Positions 34,635 to 43,544 of a DNA stretch of 44,408 nucleotides are shown in pieces; position 1 is the first letter of the stretch, and every line of letters begins with the position of its first letter. The notes under the pieces were generated by a model. It saw only the letters and a list, made by a program, of their open reading frames with translations, ran no database searches and was not told where the DNA came from. Both the position numbers and the translations under genes were made by a program. Source of the DNA: Silicimonas sp. (GTDB taxonomy: Bacteria > Pseudomonadota > Alphaproteobacteria > Rhodobacterales > Rhodobacteraceae); assembly GCA_022340315.1 (NCBI GenBank), contig JAJDOD010000023.1, positions 1-44,408 on the forward strand, written 5' to 3'.

Positions 34635-35935
34635 TGAAACGTGGCGGAAGTTGTCGTCGACGTGAAGCGCGACGCAGGCACGTCGATCCGGCTTTGAGAG
34701 GACCGGCGGCCGTGAAATCGCTTCGCCAGCGTCAGTGGTCCCGCCGTGATCCTGAAATAATCGAAATCGCCAGGCCGGTCGAAGGCGCAAAGATACTGAA
34801 AATGCAGCTTGAAATACCGATACCTCATTCTCGCAAGGGTTTCGGGCGCCAGCGTCTTCGAGAATGCCGCCGATATGACAAGCGGCCATTTCTGACCCGA
34901 GCGCGGTGCGACGCCGGACACCGAAACCGGATCGGCAAGGGCGAAGGAACACCCGTCTCCGGGAGCCGAGACATCGAGCCAGAACCCCAGATCGTCGGAT
35001 GTTGAAAGAAGTCTTAGATCACGCCTCAGCCGACGTGCCTCGGGGAGAAAACTCAACATGGGAATGACCTGCCCCAAGGTCAGCAGCGACAGCTCCGGGG
35101 CGGTCTCGTGAAACCGGTTCGATCGCACCAGGTCGGCCATCAGCGAGACGGCAAGCAGCGCACCCGAGGAATGGCCGACGATCAACACCTCGTCGACATC
35201 CTCGCGCATGGCCGCTTCGATCCGGTGGCGGAACTCGACCAGCCGCGCCTCGATCTCGTCCGGATAGGCCCCGCGCCGCGAGGCCGTATAGGCATAGTCG
35301 TGCATCAGGTAGTAAGCGAGTGTCTTGTCGTCATGGGCCCGGAACCAGCGCAGGATCGAGATGGTCACAGGAAGGAATATCATCCAGAAAATGCCCGCCG
35401 CGACCAGCGCCCACCCGAAGCCTTGCACATCCGGCTCGAACCCGACCAGCCCCACCAGGCCCGAGACGCCGGCGACGACCAGCCAGCCGGCGAAACTGCC
35501 CAGCGCCGATGCAACCAGCATCGCCGCAATGAGCTGCGCCAGCAGCATCGCAACGGGGTAGAGCGCGGCCAGTACCGGCCCCTTCGCCAGCCATGACAGC
35601 CGCCGCAGCGTGCCGGTGGACAAATAGATCCAGGCCGTCTTGAGAAGCGCGGCATATGTTCCGGCAATTCCTGCCTTCATCGACCCCTTGACCAGGTCGT
35701 TCCACACCAGCACGTCGATCTTCGACTGGACGGTTGCGCCCTCGATTGCGGCGCGCACCATCCACCCCGTGTCGCTCCTGTCCGACTTCTGCTCGATCCG
35801 ATAGCGAGCAATCTCGGCCTGTTTACGGCTCTCGGATCGGTAGAGTTCACGGTATCTTCTGGGCGGATGGGGATCGTAGCCGGGGATGTAGAACACCCGG
35901 CGCCGCGCCACGTGTGTCTTGCCCCGTTGAGTCAT
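34631..35935 (-). CDS. membrane-embedded alpha/beta hydrolase-like protein
   Basis: A 434-residue protein. The N-terminus has VFYIPGYDPHPPRRYRELYR. Three hydrophobic segments occupy about residues 118-145, 148-166 and 174-197. A nucleophile elbow GHSSG (254-258, S256) follows, preceded by a strand (DEVLIVGHSS). The C-terminal 150 residues are soluble, with PGDGCSFALADPVSVSG. A membrane insert between the first strand and the nucleophile elbow is unusual for a lipase/esterase. The substrate could be a lipid, given the membrane location and the P450 encoded directly downstream with a 4-base overlap. Catalytic acid and histidine cannot be assigned with confidence. Confidence 0.7.
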   Translation of the reverse strand: MTQRGKTHVARRRVFYIPGYDPHPPRRYRELYRSESRKQAEIARYRIEQKSDRSDTGWMVRAAIEGATVQSKIDVLVWNDLVKGSMKAGIAGTYAALLKTAWIYLSTGTLRRLSWLAKGPVLAALYPVAMLLAQLIAAMLVASALGSFAGWLVVAGVSGLVGLVGFEPDVQGFGWALVAAGIFWMIFLPVTISILRWFRAHDDKTLAYYLMHDYAYTASRRGAYPDEIEARLVEFRHRIEAAMREDVDEVLIVGHSSGALLAVSLMADLVRSNRFHETAPELSLLTLGQVIPMLSFLPEARRLRRDLRLLSTSDDLGFWLDVSAPGDGCSFALADPVSVSGVAPRSGQKWPLVISAAFSKTLAPETLARMRYRYFKLHFQYLCAFDRPGDFDYFRITAGPLTLAKRFHGRRSSQSRIDVPASRFTSTTTSATFQ

Positions 35936-36156
35936 GAACCAAACCCTAGCGAACAGGCGTGAGCCGTGGAAGATGGAAAATCGCTGAAAGCCGCGGGAAA
36001 CAGACTGTCACTCCTGACCTCTTGTCCAATGGTACTGGTTTTCCAAAACAAAGACATGAAGTTGAATGAATATTCTCCATGATCGCCAGAGGCTGGCCGT
36101 CACGACATTTGACCAAAATTGCACTACAGCAGGATGATCTGCGCCCTGCCGACTAC

Positions 36157-36906
36157 TCAACCAAATTGTTGAAGCACCGGGAACTTCTCGTTCAGCCACC
36201 AGGCGAAATCGGTGAACTTGCCCGTCATCATCAGCAGCCCCACAGTCCATAGCAGCAAACCCATGATCCGCTCGATCCGGTCCATGTGCCGCTTCATCCA
36301 CGCCATGAGCCCCTTCATCGACGGGAAAAAGGCCGCGACCAGCAGGAACGGCACCCCAAGCCCGATGGCATAGGCGAACAAGAGAACCGTACCGCGCGCC
36401 ACGTCCGCTTCGCTTGCCGCAATGGTCAGGATCGTGCCCAGGATCGGCCCGATGCAAGGCGTCCATCCGAAGGCGAAAGCCAGCCCCAGCACATAGGCGC
36501 CCAAGGCGGAGCCACCGCGGTCGCCGGCATCCATGCGAAGCTCGCGATCCATGAAGCCGATCCTGTAGACACCGATGAAATGCGCCCCGAACACCATGAT
36601 GATCGCACCCGCGGCAATCACGAACCAATCCTGGTTTGTCAGGAAGAAGCGGCCGAATGCGCTCGCGGTAAATCCGAGGATCAGAAAGACGGTGGAAAGC
36701 CCCAGAACAAAGAACGCCGCTGCCCCAAGTGCGCGGCCGCGCGACGCGGTGTTCTCCATGTCGCTCACGGTCACTCCGCTCATGTACGCGATGTAGGGCG
36801 GCACTATCGGAAGCACGCAAGGGCTGAGAAAGGACAATACCCCGGCCAGCACCGCAACCAGCATGGCCGGCAGCAAGCTCGCGTCAAAAATGTCTACTCC
36901 AAGCAT
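36157..36906 (-). CDS. ccdA: cytochrome c biogenesis protein CcdA
   Basis: A 249-residue inner-membrane protein with six predicted spans that carries reducing equivalents from cytoplasmic thioredoxin to periplasmic thiol partners for cytochrome c maturation. The two redox cysteines occur in the expected places: SFLSPCVLPIVPPYIAYMSG (span 1) and GWTPCIGPILGTIL (span 4). Length is typical of short CcdA rather than DsbD. It is divergent from the TusA-like gene 112 bases away. The nearest c-type cytochrome in the window is at 22814, so they are not clustered. Confidence 0.95.
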   Translation of the reverse strand: MLGVDIFDASLLPAMLVAVLAGVLSFLSPCVLPIVPPYIAYMSGVTVSDMENTASRGRALGAAAFFVLGLSTVFLILGFTASAFGRFFLTNQDWFVIAAGAIIMVFGAHFIGVYRIGFMDRELRMDAGDRGGSALGAYVLGLAFAFGWTPCIGPILGTILTIAASEADVARGTVLLFAYAIGLGVPFLLVAAFFPSMKGLMAWMKRHMDRIERIMGLLLWTVGLLMMTGKFTDFAWWLNEKFPVLQQFG

Positions 36907-37018
36907 GGTTTGTCCTGACCGACTGTCCCGACTACATATGGCAGATGACGATGCGCGTCATGTCTCGCGCGCTCACAACTCGGTGGACGGACTGTAACAT
37001 GTGGTTTTCGGGCTGGAC

Positions 37019-37246
37019 ATGACGACGAACAATACGCTCGACACCTGCGGGTTGCTCTGCCCGTTGCCGGTTCTCAAGGCGGCCAAGCGGCTTCGCGCAA
37101 TGGCGCCCGGCGCGACTCTTCGAATGCTTGCGGATGATCCGGCCGCAATCATCGACGTACCGCATTTCTGTTCCGAACAGGGCTATGATCTCGTGTCATC
37201 CGAGGACGCCGGCGGCATCCAGACCTACGTGATCCGCAAGACCTGA
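37019..37246 (+). CDS. TusA-like sulfurtransferase
   Basis: A 75-residue SirA/TusA-fold protein. The start is taken at ATG 37019; a GTG at 37001 would add six residues. The family motif is CGLLCPLPVLKAAKRL (C10 and C14), where C14 of the CP-x-P box is the persulfide-carrying cysteine in TusA. The rest (ATLRMLADDPAAIIDVPHFC, then GIQTYVIRK) follows the family. It may shuttle sulfur for tRNA thiolation or other pathways. Divergent from ccdA and convergent with rne. Confidence 0.88.
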   Translation: MTTNNTLDTCGLLCPLPVLKAAKRLRAMAPGATLRMLADDPAAIIDVPHFCSEQGYDLVSSEDAGGIQTYVIRKT

Positions 37247-37287
37247 GCGCCTCCCCCCGTGCCCGAGGCCCGGAGGGGAGAACCACG

Positions 37288-39852
37288 TTATCGCCCGATA
37301 GACCACCAACCGCGGCGGCGCGGCTTCGACGCCTCGTCTGGCGCGTCCCCGGCATCCGCCCCTGCCGTTTCCAGTTCGGGCGCGGGTTCGGGCTCCTGTG
37401 CAGGCTCTGGCTCGGCCGAGGATTCGGCGACGGACTCCACTACCGGTGCCTCTGCATCCGCCTCGGCAGTTTCCGGTTTCGGGGCGGCCTTCTTCCTCGT
37501 GCGTGTCCGCTTGGGCTTGGCCTTGGGCTCTTCCGTCTCCGCCACCGGCTCGGCGGCATCCTCGGCGGGTTCCGACGGAGCCTCGTCCCGTGCCTCCACC
37601 TCGCCAACAGGTTCGGCGTCCTTTTTCTTGCGACGCGAGCGCGTGCGCTTGGGCTTCTCTACCGCTTCGACGGCTTCGCCCTCATCCTTCGAGGAGGCGT
37701 CCTCCGCCACGACCTCGTCGGCCTTTGCGTCATCGCCCTGCGTTTCGGGCTCCGAGCCATCCTCGGCGGCATTCTCCTCGGCCTTCAGATCGCCGTTCTG
37801 CCCGTCTCCGCCCTTGCCGCGACGGCGCCGGCGACGGCGGCGTTTCTTCTTCGGCCGATCCTCGTCGGACGGCTGGTTCTCGGAGGTGACCGCATCATCG
37901 GCCTCGTCTTCCTCCATCAGCTCCTCATCGAGATCAGCCATCAGCGACGCATCGACGGAAACAACATGCGAGACCGCTTCCACGTTCCGGGTCGCCGTCT
38001 TGAACTTCTCGACAGAGAAATCCGGGGCCACGAGATGCGGGTCCGCCTCGAGGCGCACCGCCATGCCGTAACGTGCCTCGATATGCGCTATGTGCTCGCG
38101 CTTCATGTTAACAAGGAAGTTCACGATGCTGACAGGAGCCTTCACAAGAACCTCGCGCGACCGGCGGCGCACGCCTTCCTCTTCAAGCTGGCGCAGTATG
38201 GTCAGCCCCACGCTGTCGTCGGACCGGATCAGCCCGGTGCCGTGGCAGGCGTGGCAGGGTTGCGTCGATGCTTCCAGCATGCCCGGCCGGAGCCTCTGCC
38301 GCGACATTTCCAACAGGCCAAAGCCCGAGATCCGGCCCACCTGGATACGCGCGCGGTCGGTCTTCAGCTTGTCCTTGAAACGCTTTTCGACCGCGGCGTT
38401 GTTCTTGCGCTCTTCCATGTCGATGAAGTCGATCACGATCAGCCCCGCAAGGTCGCGCAACCTCAACTGCCGCGCCACTTCCTCGGCCGCTTCCAGGTTC
38501 GTCTTGAGCGCCGTCTCCTCGATCGAGCCTTCCTTGGTGGCCTTGCCCGAGTTCACGTCAATCGCCACCAGCGCCTCGGTCACCCCGATGACGATGTAGC
38601 CGCCCGACTTCAGTTGCACGACCGGGTTGAACATCCCCGCCAGGTAGCTTTCCACCTGGTAGCGCGCAAAAAGCGGCATCGGATCGCCGTAGGATTTCAC
38701 GTTCTTTGCGTGGGACGGCATGATCATCTTCATGAAGTCCTTGGCCGTGCGATACCCCGTGTCGCCCTCGACCAGCACCTCGTCGATCTCGCGACCGTAA
38801 AGATCGCGGATCGAACGTTTGATCAGGTTGCCTTCCTCGTAGATTTGCGCCGGTGCGATGGATTTGAGCGTCAGTTCCCGGATCTGTTCCCACAACCTTT
38901 GCAGGTACTCATAGTCGCGCTTGATCTCGGTCTTGGTGCGCTTGGCGCCCGCCGTCCTTATGATGAGGCCGGCACCTTTCGGCACCTCGATCTCGCCGGC
39001 GATCTCCTTGAGTTTCTTGCGATCCGCGGCGTTGGTGATCTTGCGGCTGATCCCGCCGCCACGCGCCGTGTTCGGCATCAGCACGCAATAACGGCCGGCC
39101 AACGAGAGATAGGTGGTCAGCGCCGCGCCCTTGTTGCCCCGCTCTTCCTTCACGACCTGTACGAGAAGGATCTGGCGAACCTTGATGACCTCTTGGATCT
39201 TGTAGCGCCGCTGGCGCTGGCGCCGCGGGCGCCGAATGTCTTCAGGAGTGTCGTCGTCCGCCACCGCCTCGATGGTCTCGTCCTTCTCGGCGGCATCGTC
39301 CATCGCGACGTACGGCGTGTCGTCCTCGTCTCCGTTGGCCGCGTCCTCGCCTTCCGGATCGACAACGTCCATACCGGGAATCTCGCGCGGCGCCTCTTCG
39401 TCAACGTCTTGTTCATCCGGGGTTTCACCCTCAGAAGCGTCGTTCTTAGGGGGCGCGTCTGCGGCAACGCTTTCGTCTTTTACCTCGACTTTTGCCGCCT
39501 TGCTCCGGGATCTGCGACGGCGGGAGGACTTGGGTTTCTCATCTTCCTCGGCCTCAGCTTCGGCCATAGCCATTTCTTCGGCGATCAGAGCCTCGCGGTC
39601 TGCAACCGGTATCTGGTAGTAATCCGGATGAATTTCCGAAAACGCGAGAAACCCGTGCCGGTTCCCGCCGTAATCGACAAACGCCGCCTGAAGCGACGGT
39701 TCGACCCGCGTTACCTTTGCAAGATAGATATTGCCGCTTAGCTGGCGCTTGTTCTCCGATTCAAAGTCGAACTCCTCGACCTTGTTTCCATCGACCACCA
39801 CGACGCGTGTCTCCTCCGCGTGGGTGGCATCGATAAGCATCTTCTTTGACAT
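37288..39852 (-). CDS. rne: ribonuclease E
   Basis: An 854-residue endoribonuclease, core of the RNA degradosome. The start is ATG at 39850-39852 (MSKKMLIDATHAEETRVVVV). The S1 RNA-binding domain starts near residue 37 and is split by a highly acidic insert (about 90-215, rich in Asp/Glu), as in other alphaproteobacteria. The DNase-I-like catalytic region carries magnesium-binding aspartates near 431 (VAIDVNSGKAT) and 475 (VIDFIDM). The zinc link is CHACHGTGLI near 530. The C-terminal third is disordered: an Arg-rich RNA-binding run (KKKRRRRRRRRGKGG), alternating acidic and basic blocks, and a terminal RRRGWWSIGR. A long leader precedes it. Confidence 0.97.
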   Translation of the reverse strand: MSKKMLIDATHAEETRVVVVDGNKVEEFDFESENKRQLSGNIYLAKVTRVEPSLQAAFVDYGGNRHGFLAFSEIHPDYYQIPVADREALIAEEMAMAEAEAEEDEKPKSSRRRRSRSKAAKVEVKDESVAADAPPKNDASEGETPDEQDVDEEAPREIPGMDVVDPEGEDAANGDEDDTPYVAMDDAAEKDETIEAVADDDTPEDIRRPRRQRQRRYKIQEVIKVRQILLVQVVKEERGNKGAALTTYLSLAGRYCVLMPNTARGGGISRKITNAADRKKLKEIAGEIEVPKGAGLIIRTAGAKRTKTEIKRDYEYLQRLWEQIRELTLKSIAPAQIYEEGNLIKRSIRDLYGREIDEVLVEGDTGYRTAKDFMKMIMPSHAKNVKSYGDPMPLFARYQVESYLAGMFNPVVQLKSGGYIVIGVTEALVAIDVNSGKATKEGSIEETALKTNLEAAEEVARQLRLRDLAGLIVIDFIDMEERKNNAAVEKRFKDKLKTDRARIQVGRISGFGLLEMSRQRLRPGMLEASTQPCHACHGTGLIRSDDSVGLTILRQLEEEGVRRRSREVLVKAPVSIVNFLVNMKREHIAHIEARYGMAVRLEADPHLVAPDFSVEKFKTATRNVEAVSHVVSVDASLMADLDEELMEEDEADDAVTSENQPSDEDRPKKKRRRRRRRRGKGGDGQNGDLKAEENAAEDGSEPETQGDDAKADEVVAEDASSKDEGEAVEAVEKPKRTRSRRKKKDAEPVGEVEARDEAPSEPAEDAAEPVAETEEPKAKPKRTRTRKKAAPKPETAEADAEAPVVESVAESSAEPEPAQEPEPAPELETAGADAGDAPDEASKPRRRGWWSIGR

Positions 39853-40320
39853 ATTGACTTTCCGCGCAAAATCCTTGCCTGGCCGGGTGGGGCCAAAGCT
39901 TTGATATTGCGACTTATTCTGGGGGCGACAGGACGCAGCTCGGTAATAGGCACCAGCCCCGTCAGGGACGGGGATATGCTAGATATATCCCACGCGCGCG
40001 TCATCGCGGTTCGTACTCCGGCATCCCCTTTGGGAGATGCCCGTTCAAGGCCCGGCAAAGCGCACACGCTGCTCGGGCAATTCAGTTTTGACCAAACGGC
40101 CACTCATGCCGGACCAGAGACCGCAAACATGTCGGTTAACCTTCTGGAACGGCGAAACTTCTCGAGGCGGTGCGTGACACAAGTGTCCGCACGCCTTCTT
40201 TCGTCAACATAAGGGCTGGGGAGTGGAAATTACAACGATGAATTTCTTCTGACGTGAATTTGCCGCGCCGCCACCGTCAATCGGGCAACGGGAACGCGAC
40301 CGGCGGCTAGTGTCGCATGC
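39853..40320 (-). other. non-coding leader region upstream of rne
   Basis: About 470 bases with no gene I can support. It should include the rne promoter and 5' leader, through which RNase E autoregulates in E. coli. Two structures stand out: GGGATAT-N7-ATATCCC (39971-39991) and GGCATC...GATGCC around CCC-TTT-GGG (40020-40041), the latter a stable hairpin. Reading frames here are short and lack ribosome sites. Confidence 0.5.
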
Positions 40321-40403
40321 CGCTTTCTTCCGGTTGGAGTTGCTGCGGGGGTCGCGAGGGGTGGACCCCCTCGCACGGATCGGCGGGCGAAGCCCGGCGA
40401 AAC
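40321..40403 (-). repeat. dispersed two-hairpin repeat, copy 3 (after dctD)
   Basis: Read on the minus strand it begins three bases after the dctD stop codon. Hairpin 1 is CGGGC-GAA-GCCCG in plus orientation, a CGATCCG linker (CGGATCG in plus) follows, and hairpin 2 has arms GCGAGGGG / CCCCTCGC. The third part is diverged (GCAACTCCAACCGGAAGAAAG). Base changes in both stems are compensatory relative to copies 1 and 2, which suggests that structure is conserved. Confidence 0.8.
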
Positions 40404-40406
40404 GCC

Positions 40407-41741
40407 TCAGAGATAGTCCGAGCGCTGCAACCCGTATTTGGCCATCTTCTCGTTCAGCGTGCGGCGCGGCAGGCAAAGCTCATCCATCACGTTGACAATC
40501 GAGCCGCGGTGCCGCCGCATCGTGTTGTCGATCAGCATTCGTTCGAACGCCTCGACATATTCCTTCAGCGGCTTGCCTTCGGTCGTGACGGTGAAATCCG
40601 CCGTTTCCTCGTTGTCGGCCATCAGAAGCGATGCGATCGTGCCCGAGCCACGGCGCGACTGAAGAACAGCGCGCTCCGCGATGTTGATCAGCTGGCGGAT
40701 ATTGCCCGGCCACGGTGCCTGCAGAAGCTGGGCTGCCTCTTGGGCCGAAACCTCGGGCGCATCGCAGCCGTATTCATCGGCGAACTGGTCCGAAAAACGC
40801 TGGAAAAGCATCAGGATGTCTTCACCGCGCTGGCGCAGCGGAGGCAACGTGATCTTCATGGCGGCCAGCCGATAGAAAAGGTCCGGACGCAAGGCATCCT
40901 CGCAGGTCCGGCCTTGTTCCTGCAGGTTGCAGATAGCAACGATGCGTGTCTCGGCGGGCGTGCCCTGCTCGTTCATCCACGACAAGAGCCGAGCCTGCAA
41001 CTGCTGCGGCAGCGCCTCGATATCCTCAAGTACCAGTGTACCGCCGCGGGCCTCTTCCAACAGCGGCAACTGCCCGCCCGCCTCCACCGGCCCAAACAAC
41101 CGGGCCGCGAGCGTGTCCGGGTCATGGGCGGCGCAGGAGAACAGAACGAACTTCTTGCCCGCCTTTGCGCCCACGGCATGAAGCGCGTGTGCCACCAGGG
41201 TCTTGCCCGTACCGGTCTCGCCTTCGATAAGAACGTGGCCGTCGGCCTGGCCGAGATCGAGTATGTCCTCGCGCAACCGCTCCATGACCGGAGAGGTTCC
41301 GATCAGCTTCTTCATGATGCCGGTGCCGTCGGAAAGCTCCTTGCGCAGCGCCCGGTTATCCAGCGTCAGGCGACGCGCATTTGCGGCCTTCTTCGCCAGT
41401 TCGGTCATCTTGTCGGGGTTAAAGGGCTTCTCGAGGAAATCAAACGCGCCGACGTGCATCGCCTCGACCGCCATCGGCACGTCGCCGTGCCCGGTGATCA
41501 TGATCACAGGCAGCGCGCTGTCGACGCTCATTAGCCGCTTGAGGAACTGCATTCCGTCCATGCCTGGCATCTTGATGTCGCTGACGACCACGCCCTGGAA
41601 ATCCGAGCCGAGCGACTTCAGCGCCTCTTCCGCCGAGCCGTAGGTCTCGGTGTCAAATCCCGACAGCGCCAACCACTGGCTGATCGACTGCCGCATATCC
41701 TGTTCGTCGTCGACGATCGCGACCTTCATCGGATGGCCCAT
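40407..41741 (-). CDS. dctD: DctD-type response regulator with GAFTGA-less AAA+ domain
   Basis: A 444-residue regulator from the ATG at 41739-41741, which has GGAGA eight bases upstream; an ATG at 41762 that overlaps the dctB stop (ATGA) is the alternative. The receiver domain (about 5-120) has its phospho-acceptor Asp in SDIKMPGMDG (about residue 55). The AAA+ domain has Walker A GETGTGKT (about 174-181) and a Walker B region GTLVLEDIEALP. Between LFG and the Walker B motif the usual sigma-54 contact loop GAFTGA is absent, replaced by PVEAGGQLPLLEEA. The Fis-type HTH is at the C-terminus (RGSIVNVMDELCLPRRTLNE). DctD normally activates C4-dicarboxylate transport genes, but no dctPQM genes are in the window. 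Confidence 0.88.
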   Translation of the reverse strand: MGHPMKVAIVDDEQDMRQSISQWLALSGFDTETYGSAEEALKSLGSDFQGVVVSDIKMPGMDGMQFLKRLMSVDSALPVIMITGHGDVPMAVEAMHVGAFDFLEKPFNPDKMTELAKKAANARRLTLDNRALRKELSDGTGIMKKLIGTSPVMERLREDILDLGQADGHVLIEGETGTGKTLVAHALHAVGAKAGKKFVLFSCAAHDPDTLAARLFGPVEAGGQLPLLEEARGGTLVLEDIEALPQQLQARLLSWMNEQGTPAETRIVAICNLQEQGRTCEDALRPDLFYRLAAMKITLPPLRQRGEDILMLFQRFSDQFADEYGCDAPEVSAQEAAQLLQAPWPGNIRQLINIAERAVLQSRRGSGTIASLLMADNEETADFTVTTEGKPLKEYVEAFERMLIDNTMRRHRGSIVNVMDELCLPRRTLNEKMAKYGLQRSDYL

Positions 41742-41758
41742 AAGTCGTTCTCCGTCTG

Positions 41759-43513
41759 TCATTCGGCCGCCTCGCTGACTTTCGCCGCGAGCGGCAAGGT
41801 GATCTCGAAAACCGCCCCTCCGTCCTGACCGTTCCGGGCGGTCAGGCGACCGCCGAGGTCGTTCACGATACCAGAGGAAATGGCAAGCCCCAAGCCAACG
41901 CCGTCGCCCGGGGCCTTGGTGGTGTAGAAGGGCTCGAAGAGATTGTCGAGATCCTCGATACCGCTGCCGTTGTCCCGAACGGTTATCATGGCGGCATCTC
42001 CCACGGCGAGCAGTATCTTGACCTCGGGTGACGGCGTCGCCTTGGTGGCGTCCAGTGCGTTTCGCAACAGGTTGACCAGAACCTGTTCAAGGCGGATCCG
42101 ATCGGCACGAACCATCACCGGATCGCGCGGCAGAGATGCCGAGATCTCGACATCCCTGCGTCTGAGTTGCGGTTCCATCATCGACAGCGCCGAGGACACG
42201 CTGTTCCTTGCATCTATGGTCTCGAAGGCGTCTCCGCCCTTCCTGGCATAGGATTTGAGCTGCCGCGTAATTGCACCCATGCGCTCGATCAGGTCGTCGA
42301 TCCGCTGAAAGGACGACAGCGCCTCGTCAGGTCGCCGTCGCTGCAGCAGAAGCTTCGCACCGGCCAGATAGGTCTTCATCGCCGCCAACGGCTGGTTCAA
42401 TTCATGGCTGACCGCGGCCGACATTTCGCCCAATGCAGCCAGTTTCGACGATTGCTGCAATGTCTGCTCGGCCACTTCAAGGTGCCGTTCCGCCTTCTCG
42501 CGCTCGGCGATTTCTCGCTGCAGCGCCTGGTTCAACTGGCGAAGTTCAGCCGACTCGCGCTGAAAGAACCTGAGCCGCGACGTGGTCTTCCGGTTCGCCA
42601 TGTAGAACACGACGGTCATCAGAATCGCGAACCCCATGATTTCCAGCGCCAGGACGGTATTCACCCTCTCCCACGCCCCGGCATAGGTCGTAAACGACGT
42701 GATGCGCCAACCCTGGAACCCGATACGGCTTTCCTGCCGCATAACCGCCTCGCCCTGCACATAGGTGTCTATCGGGGTCCCGCCCCAACGCGCCGTGGCC
42801 CGGAAGGCCCGCTCGATCGCGTTCGGAACCGATCGCGCCGCAAGCGCCTCGCGTTCGGTCAGACCCCGCCACCGTGCCTCGGTCGCAAGAATGATCGTAC
42901 CCTCGCTGTCGGACACCATGATCGCGTCGGTGAACCCCGCCCATGAGGTCTCGAACTTTTTCAGATCCACCTCGACCATGATCGCGCCGATCAGCGCGCC
43001 ATTGCTCTCGATCTTGCGGGAATAGGCAAACACGCGTCCACCGGACTCGAGCAGGCTGGTCGTGAAAACGGTGTCGTTCGACCTGAGCGAGGCCACGAAA
43101 TATGGTTCGCTCCGGTGAATTGAGCCGATCATCGCCCGGTCGGTCGCCGCAACCGCGCGCCCGTCGGAATCCAACAGCAACAAACCCTTGGCCCCAATCT
43201 CGTCGCGATACTCGATGAGACGCTGGCTCGACTGCGAAAAATCACCGGAATTCAGCGCCCCGATCAGCGTGGGATCGCGCGCCAGAAGCTGAGGCACGAT
43301 CTGGCTGCGCTGCAATTCGCTGAGAATGTTGCCGGAGTAGAGCGCGAGGCGAACTTCGGCGCGGCTCCTCGTCGCCTCGGTGAAACGCGCGGTAAGGTAC
43401 TGGTTCGTGAACCAAACGGTAAAGACCGCCGTGGCGATCAGCACGATCATCAGGATACGTACCCGCCAAGGCGTCAGAGCTGGCTGCGCACCGGTATCGT
43501 CCAGCGAAGTCAT
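41759..43513 (-). CDS. dctB: DctB-type sensor histidine kinase
   Basis: A 584-residue membrane kinase. A first span (about residues 20-40, ILMIVLIATAVFTVWF) and a second (about 290-310, LALEIMGFAILMTVVFYMAN) flank a periplasmic double-PAS (dCACHE-like) sensor, as in DctB proteins that bind succinate-type acids. A coiled coil (QRESAELRQLNQALQREIAE) leads to the phospho-acceptor box AAVSHELNQPLAAMKTYLAG. The N box (NLLRNALDA), G1 (DNGSGI), F (FEPFYTTK) and G2 (GVGLGLAIS) boxes are all present. It starts at ATG 43511-43513 and overlaps dctD by four bases if the distal dctD start is used. The ligand is inferred from the family. Confidence 0.88.
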   Translation of the reverse strand: MTSLDDTGAQPALTPWRVRILMIVLIATAVFTVWFTNQYLTARFTEATRSRAEVRLALYSGNILSELQRSQIVPQLLARDPTLIGALNSGDFSQSSQRLIEYRDEIGAKGLLLLDSDGRAVAATDRAMIGSIHRSEPYFVASLRSNDTVFTTSLLESGGRVFAYSRKIESNGALIGAIMVEVDLKKFETSWAGFTDAIMVSDSEGTIILATEARWRGLTEREALAARSVPNAIERAFRATARWGGTPIDTYVQGEAVMRQESRIGFQGWRITSFTTYAGAWERVNTVLALEIMGFAILMTVVFYMANRKTTSRLRFFQRESAELRQLNQALQREIAEREKAERHLEVAEQTLQQSSKLAALGEMSAAVSHELNQPLAAMKTYLAGAKLLLQRRRPDEALSSFQRIDDLIERMGAITRQLKSYARKGGDAFETIDARNSVSSALSMMEPQLRRRDVEISASLPRDPVMVRADRIRLEQVLVNLLRNALDATKATPSPEVKILLAVGDAAMITVRDNGSGIEDLDNLFEPFYTTKAPGDGVGLGLAISSGIVNDLGGRLTARNGQDGGAVFEITLPLAAKVSEAAE

Positions 43514-43544
43514 GTCCGGATTGTACTGTCCGCGACAGCTTCGC

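Noticed and set aside
37240-37290. Possible terminator between the tusA-like gene and rne (CTCCCC ... GGGGAG)
   Set aside because: The stem is short with an 18-base loop and there is no T-run on either strand, so I do not list it.
37288-37900. Low-complexity Ser/Ala-rich plus-strand frame
   Set aside because: It is the antisense of the acidic and basic disordered tail of RNase E.
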